Notes: a model not told the origin generated them from the sequence alone. Shown: positions 8,674 through 20,869, counted from the stretch's first letter. The stretch: 64,000 bases of DNA from Sphingomonas citricola (GCF_019429535.1 NZ_JAHXZM010000003.1:434001-498000), one strand, 5' to 3'. Numbers and translations: made by a program.

Positions 8674-10131
8674 TCAACTGGAGCGGCGGACCAGCACGGC
8701 CTCCGGACTGGGTGCGAACATCCGCCGCGCGATCGCGCCGGGCACGAGCGGCTCGAGCCCCAGCGCGCGCAGGATCGCGCCAACGCGCGTCGGGGGCGAG
8801 GGGTAACGCGCGATCACCCGGCCGGCGGGCGCGTGATCGGCGGCGGCGATCTCCAGCCCGCCGGCGCGCGCGGGGGCGTAGCGCAGGTTCTCGCGTCCGG
8901 CGTACAGCATCGGGATCAGCGCGCGACGCACCGTTTGCGGATCGGCCGCGATCACCTCGCGCGGGTGCGCGGCCGACGCCTCGACCATCGCCTCCATCAC
9001 CCAGCGCGGATGCGCGTTGCCGACCCCCATCAACAGCAGGTTGCTCGACACGATCGCGACCAACACCACCGTTCGCCAGACGGCCGGGAGCCGCGCCACC
9101 CAAATCGCGACGATCACCACCGCGGCGAGCGCGGGGAGCGTGAAGTACCGCGGGTTGAGCACCAGTTTGCCGTAAAGCACCGCGACCAGCAGGAACATCG
9201 CCCCCGCCATCGCAGCAAGCACCACCATCCGTGGACGCTGCTCGCGCGGCACGAGGCCCCACGCTCCCAGCCCCACCGCCGCGCCCGCGATCCAGAACAG
9301 CAGCCCGAAATCGTCGTTGACCAGCAGCACCAGGAGCGGGTCGATCGGCGGCCACAGCAGGAAATTGCCCTCCATGTTCGCCGCGCGGTCGATGTGATCG
9401 TCGTGATTGAACGCGATGGTGTAGCGGCGCAGCGGGTCCCCGGTCAGCGCCCATTGATACAGCACCTCGCCCCCCAGCACGATCGCGACGCCGACACCCA
9501 CCGCGATCAGCACCCCGCGCGGCACCGGGCGACCGAGCGCGAACAGCGGCACCAATCCCACCAGGGGCAGCACGCTCGTCTCGCGGCACAGTACCGCCAC
9601 CCCGAACGCTACCCCCGCCGCAACCCCGCGCAGATAGCCGGTGCGATCCGCGCGCGCGCCGCCCAGCAGCATGATGCCGAGGATCAGCGCCGCCGCCTCG
9701 ATCAGATCGACCGATACGGTCGTCGCGTGGCTGACGATCACCGGCAGCGTCGCGGTCAGCAGCGCCGCGATCCATCCGGCGCGCGCGCCCGCGACCCTGG
9801 CCGCGAACGCGCCCGTCACCGCGACCAGCAATGCGTAGAAGATCATCGCGGTCACCGCGAACGCGGCGAACCCCTGCCCCATCGCGCGCAGCATTGCAGC
9901 GAAGGTGAGCGTCAGCGGAAAGCGCGTCGTCCAGTGGTTGTCGCCCGGAAACGGCGGCTGCGTCATCACCTTCATCGCGCCCTGCCAGTAGAGCGAGTCG
10001 TCCGACGCCTCGAACCCGATCCAGCCGACCCACAGCGCAGCGGCCGCGCAGACGAGCAGGACCAGCAGCCACGGTAACGCGCGCGACTGATCATCCGGCG
10101 CGATGCGGTGGAAGGTGTGAGGCATCTTCAT
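8674..10131 (-). CDS. Polytopic glycosyltransferase, family 39-like
   Basis: A multi-spanning inner-membrane protein of about 485 residues with 10 or more hydrophobic segments. The first extracytoplasmic loop contains an acidic pair (FEASDDSLYW), a hallmark of GT-C glycosyltransferases such as ArnT and PMT that use polyprenyl-phosphate sugars in the periplasm. A CRETS loop and a soluble C-terminal part of about 110 residues follow. The sugar and acceptor are unknown. The chosen ATG (10131) gives a short cytoplasmic N-terminus before the first membrane segment; the frame stays open 37 codons further upstream. It is divergent from the RcnB-like gene. Confidence 0.75.
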   Translation of the reverse strand: MKMPHTFHRIAPDDQSRALPWLLVLLVCAAAALWVGWIGFEASDDSLYWQGAMKVMTQPPFPGDNHWTTRFPLTLTFAAMLRAMGQGFAAFAVTAMIFYALLVAVTGAFAARVAGARAGWIAALLTATLPVIVSHATTVSVDLIEAAALILGIMLLGGARADRTGYLRGVAAGVAFGVAVLCRETSVLPLVGLVPLFALGRPVPRGVLIAVGVGVAIVLGGEVLYQWALTGDPLRRYTIAFNHDDHIDRAANMEGNFLLWPPIDPLLVLLVNDDFGLLFWIAGAAVGLGAWGLVPREQRPRMVVLAAMAGAMFLLVAVLYGKLVLNPRYFTLPALAAVVIVAIWVARLPAVWRTVVLVAIVSSNLLLMGVGNAHPRWVMEAMVEASAAHPREVIAADPQTVRRALIPMLYAGRENLRYAPARAGGLEIAAADHAPAGRVIARYPSPPTRVGAILRALGLEPLVPGAIARRMFAPSPEAVLVRRSS

Positions 10132-10336
10132 GCCCGACGACCTAGACGCGCGCCGCTTGCGAATTGGTTGAGGCACGGGAAAACGCCCGCTTTCTGACGG
10201 ACCGTTCAGTTTCATCGCCGAAAAGCGACAATTTGCGACCAATAAGCGCAGGCTGCGACACGGGAACGCGACACGCGGTTCCTAATTTGGTTCTCGACGG
10301 CGGATGACGCCGCCGCGAACAACGGGAGCCAAGATC

Positions 10337-10696
10337 ATGTTCAAGAAGATCATCCTTTCCGCCATTTCCGCCACGGTCGCGCTGACGCCGATCGTCGCTG
10401 CCTCGGCCGAGGCACAGACCCGCACCGTCACCACGGTGAAGGAGCGTCGCAACGGCACCGTCGTCCAGCGCACGGTGACGACGCAGGCGAACAACGGACG
10501 CAACTGGCGCGCCGGCCAGCGTTTCGATCGCCGCTACGCCCCCAATTACGCGCAGATCGATTATCGGCAGTTCCGCGGTCGCGGCCTCTATGCCCCGCCG
10601 CGCGGCTACCGCTGGGTGCGCTCGGGCCGCGACGCGGTGCTCGTCTCGGATCGTGGCGGCACGGTGCGCACGGTGGTGACGCGGATCTACCGCTGA
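10337..10696 (+). CDS. RcnB-like periplasmic protein
   Basis: A 119-residue secreted protein: signal peptide MFKKIILSAISATVALTPIV ending near ASAEA-Q, then a Thr/Arg-rich stretch. The C-terminal signature APPRGYRWVRSGRDAVLVSD is typical of the RcnB/YohN family. E. coli RcnB is a periplasmic factor in nickel/cobalt homeostasis, but most sphingomonad members are uncharacterised, so a metal role is not shown here. The start was set at the ATG after GGGAGCC; an upstream in-frame ATG would place the signal peptide 11 residues inside the protein. Confidence 0.75.
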   Translation: MFKKIILSAISATVALTPIVAASAEAQTRTVTTVKERRNGTVVQRTVTTQANNGRNWRAGQRFDRRYAPNYAQIDYRQFRGRGLYAPPRGYRWVRSGRDAVLVSDRGGTVRTVVTRIYR

Positions 10697-10864
10697 ACCG
10701 GTCTTCCGCCCCGGCTTGCGTCACGGCGCAAGCTCGGGTAACGGACAACACGCTTCGGGCGGGATGGCATGGCCGTCCCGCCCTTCGCTTGTTTGAAGAC
10801 GACAGCCGGAGGGGCGGTGCGCATGGGGCGTCCGTCAGCGATCGGCCAACATAGAAGGTAGCAC

Positions 10865-11305
10865 ATGGCTCTCTACGAGCACGTGTTCCTTGCGCGCCAG
10901 GATCTGGCACAGGCGCAGGTGGACACGCTGGCTGAAAACGCCAGCAAGATCGTGACCGACCACGGTGGTCGCGTCGTGAAGACCGAGAATTGGGGTCTGC
11001 GCAGCCTCGCGTACCGCATCGCGAAGAACCGCAAGGCGCATTACGTGATGCTCGAGATCGACGCACCCGGTGACACCGTCGCCGAGATCGAGCGTCAGGC
11101 CGGCATCAACGAAGACATCATCCGCTACATGACCGTCCGCGTCGACGAGCTGGAGCAGGGTCCGACCGTCATGATGCGCAAGCAGGAACGCGACCGTGAG
11201 CGTCGTGCCGACCGCGGCGAGCGTGGCGGCGACCGCGGTGAGCGTGGTGGTGATCGCGGCGACCGCGGTGACCGTGGCCCCCGCCGTGAGGAGGAGTTCG
11301 CGTAA
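10865..11305 (+). CDS. rpsF: 30S ribosomal protein S6
   Basis: Small-subunit protein that pairs with S18 on 16S rRNA. The 146-residue protein begins [14 protein letters not shown] and contains the expected S6 fold to about residue 100 ([19 protein letters not shown]). It then has an unusual basic/acidic tail made of repeated RGERGGDRG and RGDRG units ending RREEEFA; the repeat-like DNA at 11200-11285 is simply this tail. The stop overlaps the rpsR start by one base (TAATG). Confidence 0.97.
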   Translation: MALYEHVFLARQDLAQAQVDTLAENASKIVTDHGGRVVKTENWGLRSLAYRIAKNRKAHYVMLEIDAPGDTVAEIERQAGINEDIIRYMTVRVDELEQGPTVMMRKQERDRERRADRGERGGDRGERGGDRGDRGDRGPRREEEFA

Positions 11306-11529
11306 TGGCCCGTCCGTTTTTCCGTCGTCGCAAGTCGTGCCCGTTCAGCGCCAAGGATGCGCCCCGGATCGACTACAAGGACGTCCGTCTGCTCCAGGGC
11401 TTCGTGTCCGAGCGCGGCAAGATCGTGCCCTCGCGCATCACCAGCGTGTCGGCCAAGAAGCAGCGTGAGCTCGCGCAGGCGATCAAGCGTTCGCGTCACC
11501 TGGGCCTGCTGCCCTACATCGTGAAGTAA
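11305..11529 (+). CDS. rpsR: 30S ribosomal protein S18
   Basis: A 74-residue basic protein binding the platform of the 30S subunit next to S6. Recognised by [30 protein letters not shown] and the C-terminal [20 protein letters not shown]. One-base overlap with rpsF and a 12-nt gap to rplI place it in the conserved rpsF-rpsR-rplI operon. Confidence 0.97.
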   Translation: MARPFFRRRKSCPFSAKDAPRIDYKDVRLLQGFVSERGKIVPSRITSVSAKKQRELAQAIKRSRHLGLLPYIVK

Positions 11530-11541
11530 GGAGTAGCAGAC

Positions 11542-12135
11542 ATGGACGTCATTCTGCTCGAGCGCGTCGAGAAGCTCGGCGCCATCGGCGACGTGGTGAA
11601 GGTGAAGGACGGGTTCGCCCGCAACTTCCTCCTGCCGCGCAAGAAGGCGCTGCGCGCCAACGAAGCCAACCGCAAGGTGTTCGAGGCCAACCGCGCCCGC
11701 ATCGAGGCCGACAATGCGGCACGCCGCGGCGACGCCGAGAAGGAAGCCGGTAACTTCAAGGACGCGCAGATCACGCTGATCCGCCAGTCGTCGAACACCG
11801 GTCAGCTCTACGGTTCGGTCGCGGTGCGCGATCTGGTCGAGGCGCTAGTCGCCGAGGGCTACAAGGTCACCAAAGCCCAAGTCGTGCTTGATCGCCCGAT
11901 CAAGGCGATCGGCCTGTACGACGTCAAGGTGCAGCTGCACCCCGAGGTCGTGGTGAACGTCAAGGTCAACGTCGCGCGCTCGCCCGAAGAGGCCGAGATG
12001 CAGGCGTCGGGCGTCGACGTCATGCAGCAGGTCTTCGAGGAAGGTCGCGACCAAGGCGGTTTCGTCGAGGCGTACGACCTGAATGCGGAGCCCGGCGCCA
12101 CCGCCGAGGTTCAGCAGGATCAGGCGCAGGGCTAA
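11542..12135 (+). CDS. rplI: 50S ribosomal protein L9
   Basis: Large-subunit protein near the L1 stalk. The N-terminal domain MDVILLERVEKLGAIGDVV and the GFARNFLLPRKKA motif are diagnostic. The 197 residues exceed the usual ~150 through an acidic, Gln/Ala-rich C-terminal extension, common in sphingomonads. An AGGAG lies 9 nt upstream of the ATG. Last gene of the ribosomal operon, followed 29 nt later by a strong terminator. Confidence 0.97.
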   Translation: MDVILLERVEKLGAIGDVVKVKDGFARNFLLPRKKALRANEANRKVFEANRARIEADNAARRGDAEKEAGNFKDAQITLIRQSSNTGQLYGSVAVRDLVEALVAEGYKVTKAQVVLDRPIKAIGLYDVKVQLHPEVVVNVKVNVARSPEEAEMQASGVDVMQQVFEEGRDQGGFVEAYDLNAEPGATAEVQQDQAQG

Positions 12136-12157
12136 GCCCTCACGCCGTTCCGGCAAC

Positions 12158-12195
12158 GAAAAAAGGGCCGCTCGGGATACCGAGCGGCCCTTTTT
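12158..12195. terminator. Bidirectional rho-independent terminator
   Basis: Perfect 11-bp stem GGGCCGCTCGG (12165-12175) / CCGAGCGGCCC (12180-12190) with a GATA loop and TTTTT after it on the plus strand. A run of A residues precedes it (12158-12164), giving a T-run on the other strand. It can therefore end both the rplI transcript and a minus-strand transcript coming from the 25-codon ORF. Confidence 0.92.
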
Positions 12196-12229
12196 GTTTA
12201 CGTCGTGCGCCGCCGTGGCGGCAGACACC

Positions 12230-12307
12230 TTACGGGTTCATCAACACCGCCGAGACGACGGCCGAGAACGGGATCAGGGCGAGGATCACGGGAAAAAGCT
12301 GTTTCAT
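12230..12307 (-). CDS. Putative 25-residue membrane peptide
   Basis: A short frame encodes a 25-residue peptide starting MKQLFPVILALIPFSA and ending AVLMNP, almost wholly a single hydrophobic helix. AAGGTG lies 5 nt before the ATG, and the bidirectional terminator at 12158-12195 sits 35 nt beyond its stop. No function is recognised. Hydrophobic peptides of this size can be toxin-like peptides or membrane-complex partners; expression is unproven. Confidence 0.45.
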   Translation of the reverse strand: MKQLFPVILALIPFSAVVSAVLMNP

Positions 12308-12459
12308 GGCATCACCTTGCGACGACGGGAACGTGTTGCGCGGTAGAATGCGCGAAGCGGGATAGGGTTTCCCGGAGATTAACGAGGGCCGACGTGCCGT
12401 CGTGGCACACCGCCTATCCGACAGGATCGTCGGGGGACGCTCCCGTCGGCGTGCGAGAT

Positions 12460-12951
12460 CTACAGCCCCTGAACCGCGCGGAACTGGACCCGCGCTTCCT
12501 CGCCCATCAGGTGTTGCAGCACCACCCACAGTCCCGCCACGGCCTCGCCGCCCGCCGCCTTGTAGGCGCGCGCGACATTGTTGTGCAGATCGTCGAAGAT
12601 CGCCTTTTCCAGCTTTGCGCCCTCCGGCGTCAGCCTCAGCAGCCGCTGCCGCCGGTCGCGGTCGCCGGTGTGCTGTTCCATCAAACCCTTCGCGATCAAT
12701 TGCTTGGCGACGCGCCCGAACGATTGCTTGGTGATGCCCAGAATGGCGAGCAGCGCGGTCACGTTGATGCCGGGCTGGCGCGCGACGAAATACATGATCC
12801 GGTGGTGCGCCCGCCCCAGCCCCAGCGCGGCGAGCGTGTCGTCGGCGTGACGCAGGTGCCGCGTATTGCTGAAGAACAGCAGGTCCATGCCGCCGCGAAT
12901 GGTTTCTTCGCGGAGGAACTGGTCGCGAGGGGGCATCACGATGTCGCTCAT
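12460..12951 (-). CDS. MarR-family transcriptional regulator
   Basis: A 163-residue winged-helix regulator. The DNA-binding region reads VTALLAILGITKQSFGRVAK followed by the wing with GDRDRRQRLLRLTPEG, the MarR hallmark. It resembles the PetP subgroup of alphaproteobacterial MarR proteins (MYFVARQPGINVTALL). The gene stands alone; its target is not apparent. The last residues (FRAVQGL) finish 152 nt from the small peptide ORF start. Confidence 0.85.
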   Translation of the reverse strand: MSDIVMPPRDQFLREETIRGGMDLLFFSNTRHLRHADDTLAALGLGRAHHRIMYFVARQPGINVTALLAILGITKQSFGRVAKQLIAKGLMEQHTGDRDRRQRLLRLTPEGAKLEKAIFDDLHNNVARAYKAAGGEAVAGLWVVLQHLMGEEARVQFRAVQGL

Positions 12952-13026
12952 GACAGCTTTGATGCCGCGATAATCTAGGTTATGCTAGAGCCAAGTTGCA
13001 CCACGCGGAGTCCTACAATTGGTCGG

Positions 13027-15976
<2,950 letters not shown>

Positions 15977-15992
15977 TCGGACCCGCATCGAC

Positions 15993-16907
15993 ATGGCGCC
16001 GCCGCGGGATCGGCGCCCGGGTTTCTCGCGACGGGCGCAATATGGTGTGTTCTTCGGCTACATCCTCGCCATCGCCGGCGGGGTTGTGGGTGCGGTGCTG
16101 CTCGCGCTGTCGCTGCTGAACCCGGTCGCCTTCTCGACCGCGCGCGCAACGATCGCGGAGGTAACCGCGCCGGTGTCGAGCGCGGTGGCGGTGGCGGTCG
16201 ACGGCGTGTCCGGTATCCCCGACGCGATCGCGTCGTGGTTCGATGTCCACGACAAGAATGCGGCGCTCGTCGCGCAGCTGGCGCGCGCGCGCCCCGCGCT
16301 GGTCGCCGGGCATCTGGCGCAACTGGAAAATGCGCGCCTGCGGCGCCTGCTCGCCGTGCGTGATCTGCAACCGTCCGTCATCGTCACCGCGCGGATCGTC
16401 AGCACCAGCGCGACGAGCACGCGCCGTTACGGCCTGTTGAATGCGGGCACGTGGCAGGGCGTGCGCGAAGGCCAGCCCGTGCAGGGTCCCGAAGGCCTCG
16501 TCGGTCGCGTGCTCGAGGCCGGGCCAAACACCGCGCGTGTCCTGCTGCTGACCGATCCGCAGAGCATCGTCCCCGTCCGCCGGCTGCGCGACGGCCTGCC
16601 CGCGCTCGCCGCCGGGCGCGGCGACGGACTGGTCGACATTCGCGTGATCGACACCGACGACGCGCACTTCAAGGCCGGCGACGTCTTCGTCAGTTCGGGC
16701 AGCGGCGGCATCTTCGGACCCGGCGTACTCGTCGCGCGCGCGCTGCGCGGTGGCGCCGAGACGGCGATCGCGAAGCCGTTCGCGCGCCCCGACGCGTTCG
16801 ATCTCGTCACCGTCCGCGGCGTCTACGCGCCGCCGCCGCTTCCCGCGCCCGCGCCGACCCCCGGCGCGGCACCCTCGCCCTCTCCCGCCGCGTCCGCGAT
16901 CCCCTGA
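15993..16907 (+). CDS. mreC: Rod-shape-determining protein MreC
   Basis: Bitopic inner-membrane protein that connects MreB to PBP2 and activates it. The 304 residues have a basic N-terminus, one membrane helix (about 18-42), a short coiled region and the beta-barrel domain with GLVGRVLEAGPNTARVLLLT and VSSGSGGIFGPGVLV. The last ~25 residues are Pro/Ala/Ser-rich. It starts 16 nt after mreB and overlaps mreD by one base (TGATG). Confidence 0.94.
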   Translation: MAPPRDRRPGFSRRAQYGVFFGYILAIAGGVVGAVLLALSLLNPVAFSTARATIAEVTAPVSSAVAVAVDGVSGIPDAIASWFDVHDKNAALVAQLARARPALVAGHLAQLENARLRRLLAVRDLQPSVIVTARIVSTSATSTRRYGLLNAGTWQGVREGQPVQGPEGLVGRVLEAGPNTARVLLLTDPQSIVPVRRLRDGLPALAAGRGDGLVDIRVIDTDDAHFKAGDVFVSSGSGGIFGPGVLVARALRGGAETAIAKPFARPDAFDLVTVRGVYAPPPLPAPAPTPGAAPSPSPAASAIP

Positions 16908-17410
16908 TGGCAAGCGCCCCTCCCTTTCGCGAACCAATGCCACTCGGCAGCGCGCGGCTGCTGCCGTGGGCGACGGTGATGATCGGATCGCTGCTGACGA
17001 TCCTGCCGTTCGGCGCGACCTTGTCGCTGCTGCCGCCGTTCGGGCTGCTCGCCCTGCTGTCTTGGCGTTTGCTCGCGCCCTTCGCGATCCGGCGCTGGGC
17101 GCCCGCGTTCCTCGGCCTGTTCGATGATCTCGTCTCCGGCCAGCCGGTCGGCAGCGCAATGCTGCTGTGGACGCTCGCCTATTTCCTGGTCGGTGCGCTG
17201 GAAGCGAGGTCGGGACTGCGCGATTTTTGGCAGAATTGGGTGATCGCGGCACTGGCGATCGCGGTGGCGCTCGCGGGCGGACGTTTGGCCGCCACGCCGC
17301 TCGGCGCGCATGTCGACGTCGCGCTCGGCGTGCAGGTCATCTTGTCGATCCTGCTGTTCCCGGCGGTCGCCTTTCTTATCGCGCGCGTCGATGCGCGACG
17401 GGGGCGCTGA
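16907..17410 (+). CDS. mreD: Rod-shape-determining protein MreD
   Basis: A 167-residue integral membrane protein with about five hydrophobic helices, including SLLTILPFGATLSLLPPFGL and the family-like GLFDDLVSGQPVGSAMLLW. The start at 16907 (TGATG overlap with mreC) was chosen over upstream starts in the same frame, which lie inside mreC. The stop overlaps the mrdA start by one base (TGATG), so the operon is tightly coupled. Confidence 0.92.
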   Translation: MASAPPFREPMPLGSARLLPWATVMIGSLLTILPFGATLSLLPPFGLLALLSWRLLAPFAIRRWAPAFLGLFDDLVSGQPVGSAMLLWTLAYFLVGALEARSGLRDFWQNWVIAALAIAVALAGGRLAATPLGAHVDVALGVQVILSILLFPAVAFLIARVDARRGR

Positions 17411-19569
17411 TGCTGCGCGGTCCGCGCGTCCTGACCGAATCGATGCAGGCGTTCAGCTTCTCGCGGCGCGCGTGGCTGCTGGGCGCGGGGCAGCTCGGCG
17501 TCGGGGGGCTGCTCGTCGGCCGGATGGCATGGCTGTCGGTGGCCGAGAACGAGCGCTATAATCTTCTTTCCGAGAGCAACCGCGTCAACAACACGATGAT
17601 CCCGCCGCGCCGCGGCTGGATCGTCGACCGTCACGGTCAGCCGATCGCGAACAACCGCACCGATTTCCGCGTCGACCTGATCCCCGATCGTATTGTCGAC
17701 AAGGACGCGACGCTCGCGGCGCTGCGCAAGCTTCTCGCGCTCACCGACGAGGACATGCTGCGGATCGAGGCGGATCTGAAGAAGGCGGCGGGGTTCCAGC
17801 CCGTTCCGGTGGCCGAGAACATCGACTGGGAACGCTTCGCCGCAGTCTATGTGCGCCAGCCCGAAATGCCCGGCGTCGCCCCGACGCGGGGCTTCGCGCG
17901 CAATTATCCCGCCGGGGCCGCGGTCGCGCACCTGACCGGCTACGTTGGCGCGCCGACTGCCGAGCAATATCGCGCGACGCGTGATCCGCTGCTGGTCACG
18001 CCGGGCTTCAAGCTCGGCAAGGACGGGCTGGAAAAGACGCTCGAGCCGCTGCTGCGCGGCAAGGCCGGGGCAAAGCGTGTCGAGGTTACCGCGCGCGGCA
18101 AGCTGGTGCAGGAACTGGCGACCCGCAAGGACGAGCCTGGGCGTACCGTTCGGCTGACGATCGACGCGGGATTGCAGGAATATGCCGCGCGGCGGCTGGG
18201 CACGAACTCCGGTTCATGCGTGGTGTTCGACTGCCTGACCGGCGAGATGCTGGCGATGGTGTCGATGCCCGCTTACGATCCCAACAGCTTTTCCGAAGGG
18301 ATCAGCCACCTCGAGTGGGACATGCTGTCGAAGGACGATCACGTCCCGCTGATGAACAAGGTGACGCAGGGGCTCTATCCGCCGGGTTCGACCGTCAAGC
18401 CGATGAACGGGCTGGCGTTGATGGCCGCGGGGGTAAACCCGAGCGAGCGCGTCTTCTGCTCGGGGGCGATGCGATTGGGCACCAGCGTGTTCCACTGCCA
18501 CAAACGCGGTGGTCACGGCCCGCTCGATCTCAAGAACGCGATCATGCAGAGCTGCGACATCTATTTCTACGAGATGGTCCGCCGGGTCGGCTACGACAAG
18601 ATCGCCCCCGTCGCGCGCGCGCTGGGCCTCGGGCAGAAGTTCGACCTGCCGTTCGCGACGCAGCGCTACGGCACGGTGCCCGACAGCGCGTGGAAGCGGC
18701 GCAAGTACAAGACGAACTGGACGGCCGCCGACTCGGTCAACGCCTCGATTGGCCAGGGCTACGTCCTCGCCAACCCGCTCCAGCTCGCGGTGATGGCGGC
18801 GCGGATGGCGTCGGGCAAGGCGCTCGTCCCGACGATCCTGCGCGACCCGTTCAAGCCCGCGGCGCAGCCGCTTGCGATCGACCCCGACCATTTCCGCATC
18901 ATCCGTGAGGCGATGAACGGGGTGGTCAATCTGGGTGGCACCGGCGGCGCGGCGAAGCTGCAGATCCCCGGCGTCGGCCTCGCCGCGAAGACCGGCACCG
19001 CGCAGGTGCGCCGCATCACGATGGCCGAACGCCGCTCGGGCGTGCTGAAGAACGGGCAATTGCCGTTCAAGCTGCGCGACCACGCCCTGTTCGTCTGCTT
19101 CGCGCCCTACGACAATCCGCGCTACGCCGCCGCCGTCGTGCTGGAACATAACGGACACACCGTCCGCAACCTCGACACGCCGCTGATCGGGCGCGACATC
19201 ATGACCTATCTGTTCGACCGCGAACGCGCGATGAAGACGCTGGCCGAGGTCGAGCCGACGTGGGGCGGCGACATCCGCACGCGCATGGCGGCGCAGGAGG
19301 CGGCCTACCGCGCCGCGCACACGACCCCGCCCGCGCAGGCCGCCGCAACCGAGACCGATGCGCCCGCCCCGACCGAGGCCCGCGCGGTGGAGGTGGAAAC
19401 CGACATCCAGAACGCGAGCCAGGCCGCGGTCGAACGCGATATCGCGAGCGGCGCAGGGCCGGCGCAGACCGGCTCGCCCGAGCCCGACGACGATACCGGC
19501 AGCCGCAACCTGCCGCCACCCGCGCAAATGTCGACGCCCGCGACGCCGACCGCGGGTACCCCGCGGTGA
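17410..19569 (+). CDS. mrdA: Penicillin-binding protein 2 (elongasome transpeptidase)
   Basis: Cross-links peptidoglycan during elongation, paired with RodA. The 719-residue protein has an N-terminal membrane anchor (about 24-44), the dimerisation domain with PPRRGWIVDRHGQPIANNR and the transpeptidase domain. Its catalytic motifs are Ser327-Thr-Val-Lys330 in PPGSTVKPMNG, SCD at 381-383 and KTG at 527-529. About 75 extra residues at the C-terminus are Ala/Thr/Pro/Glu-rich and look disordered. Start ATG 17410 overlaps the mreD stop; the stop overlaps the rodA GTG start by 4 nt. Confidence 0.95.
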   Translation: MLRGPRVLTESMQAFSFSRRAWLLGAGQLGVGGLLVGRMAWLSVAENERYNLLSESNRVNNTMIPPRRGWIVDRHGQPIANNRTDFRVDLIPDRIVDKDATLAALRKLLALTDEDMLRIEADLKKAAGFQPVPVAENIDWERFAAVYVRQPEMPGVAPTRGFARNYPAGAAVAHLTGYVGAPTAEQYRATRDPLLVTPGFKLGKDGLEKTLEPLLRGKAGAKRVEVTARGKLVQELATRKDEPGRTVRLTIDAGLQEYAARRLGTNSGSCVVFDCLTGEMLAMVSMPAYDPNSFSEGISHLEWDMLSKDDHVPLMNKVTQGLYPPGSTVKPMNGLALMAAGVNPSERVFCSGAMRLGTSVFHCHKRGGHGPLDLKNAIMQSCDIYFYEMVRRVGYDKIAPVARALGLGQKFDLPFATQRYGTVPDSAWKRRKYKTNWTAADSVNASIGQGYVLANPLQLAVMAARMASGKALVPTILRDPFKPAAQPLAIDPDHFRIIREAMNGVVNLGGTGGAAKLQIPGVGLAAKTGTAQVRRITMAERRSGVLKNGQLPFKLRDHALFVCFAPYDNPRYAAAVVLEHNGHTVRNLDTPLIGRDIMTYLFDRERAMKTLAEVEPTWGGDIRTRMAAQEAAYRAAHTTPPAQAAATETDAPAPTEARAVEVETDIQNASQAAVERDIASGAGPAQTGSPEPDDDTGSRNLPPPAQMSTPATPTAGTPR

Positions 19570-20672
19570 GATCGATCGTCCCATCGTCGCTCGCGATCCT
19601 GCCGTGGCGGACGCTGCTGCTCGTGACGGGGATCGGCTGCTTCGGGCTGGTGGTGCTCTACTCGGCCGCGAACGGCAGTATTCGCCCCTGGGCGCTGCCG
19701 CAGGGCGTACGTTTCTTCGTCTTCCTCGCCGGGTCGATCGTGCTGTCGCGCGTCCCGCTATCGTGGTGGCGCAATCTCGCCTTTCCGGCTTACGGCGCAC
19801 TGGTGGTCGCGCTGCTGCTCGTCGAGTTGCTCGGTGCGGTTCGCGGCGGCAGCCAACGCTGGCTCGACCTCGGCTTCATCCGCCTGCAACCGTCCGAATT
19901 GATGAAGATCGGCATCGTGCTCGCCGCGGCGCGCTTCTACGAGATGCTGCCCGCGGCCGAGACGCGCAAGTTCGTCGCGATCTGGCCGGTCGCGGTGCTG
20001 ATCGGCGTGCCCGCGGCGCTGGTGATGCTCCAGCCCGATCTCGGCACCGCGTTGATGATCTGCGCGGGCGGCGCGACCGTCATGTTCCTGGCGGGCGTGC
20101 CGTTGCGCCTGTTCCTGGGTGGCGCCGCCGCGCTCGCGATCGCGGCCCCGCTCGCCTTCACCTTCGCGCTCCACGATTATCAGCGCAATCGCGTGCTGAT
20201 CTTCATGGATCCCGAAAGCGACCCGCTGGGGACCGGCTACCATATCAGCCAGTCGAAGATCGCGATCGGATCGGGCGGCATCTTCGGCAAGGGGTTCATG
20301 AACGGCACGCAGAGCCACCTCGATTATCTGCCCGAGGGACAGACCGATTTCGTCTTCGCAACCATGGCGGAGGAATGGGGACTGCTCGGCGGCGTCTTCA
20401 TCATCGCCGCCTTCCTGCTCGTGATACGCTGGGGCATCAACGTCGGGGTCCGCGCGGAAAGCCGCTTTGCCAAGCTGGTCGCCGCCGGGCTGTCGACCAC
20501 CATCTTCTTCTACGTTGCGATCAATCTCATGATGGTGATGGGGCTGGCGCCCGTCGTCGGCATCCCACTGCCGCTCGTCAGCTTCGGCGGCTCGGCGCAG
20601 ATGACGGTGCTGATCTCGCTCGGCATCCTGATGGGGATCGACCACACCACGCGCCGCAAGCGGCATTGGTGA
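19566..20672 (+). CDS. rodA: Peptidoglycan glycosyltransferase RodA
   Basis: SEDS-family polytopic membrane glycosyltransferase that polymerises lipid II with PBP2. 368 residues from the GTG at 19566, which overlaps the mrdA stop (GTGA); upstream starts in the frame lie inside mrdA. Family signatures are LGFIRLQPSELMKIG, MLQPDLGTALM, GTGYHISQSKIAIGSGG, LPEGQTDFVFATMAEEWG and GIPLPLVSFGGSAQMT. Last gene of the rod-shape operon, 121 nt before tRNA-Lys. Confidence 0.95.
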   Translation: MRSIVPSSLAILPWRTLLLVTGIGCFGLVVLYSAANGSIRPWALPQGVRFFVFLAGSIVLSRVPLSWWRNLAFPAYGALVVALLLVELLGAVRGGSQRWLDLGFIRLQPSELMKIGIVLAAARFYEMLPAAETRKFVAIWPVAVLIGVPAALVMLQPDLGTALMICAGGATVMFLAGVPLRLFLGGAAALAIAAPLAFTFALHDYQRNRVLIFMDPESDPLGTGYHISQSKIAIGSGGIFGKGFMNGTQSHLDYLPEGQTDFVFATMAEEWGLLGGVFIIAAFLLVIRWGINVGVRAESRFAKLVAAGLSTTIFFYVAINLMMVMGLAPVVGIPLPLVSFGGSAQMTVLISLGILMGIDHTTRRKRHW

Positions 20673-20793
20673 CGCCGACCGAAGGAAAACGCGAATTTCT
20701 GCAAAAAAGGGGTTTGCAGAATCAAACAGCCGATGTAGAGGCGCGCTTCCCGATCGGAAGCGACACACCAAGCCGCTTCTTCTCACCGGTCAT

Positions 20794-20869
<76 letters not shown>

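Noticed and set aside
11196..11290. Short tandem DNA repeats resembling a CRISPR-like or microsatellite array
   Set aside because: They encode the in-frame [13 protein letters not shown] tail of ribosomal protein S6 and have no spacer structure.
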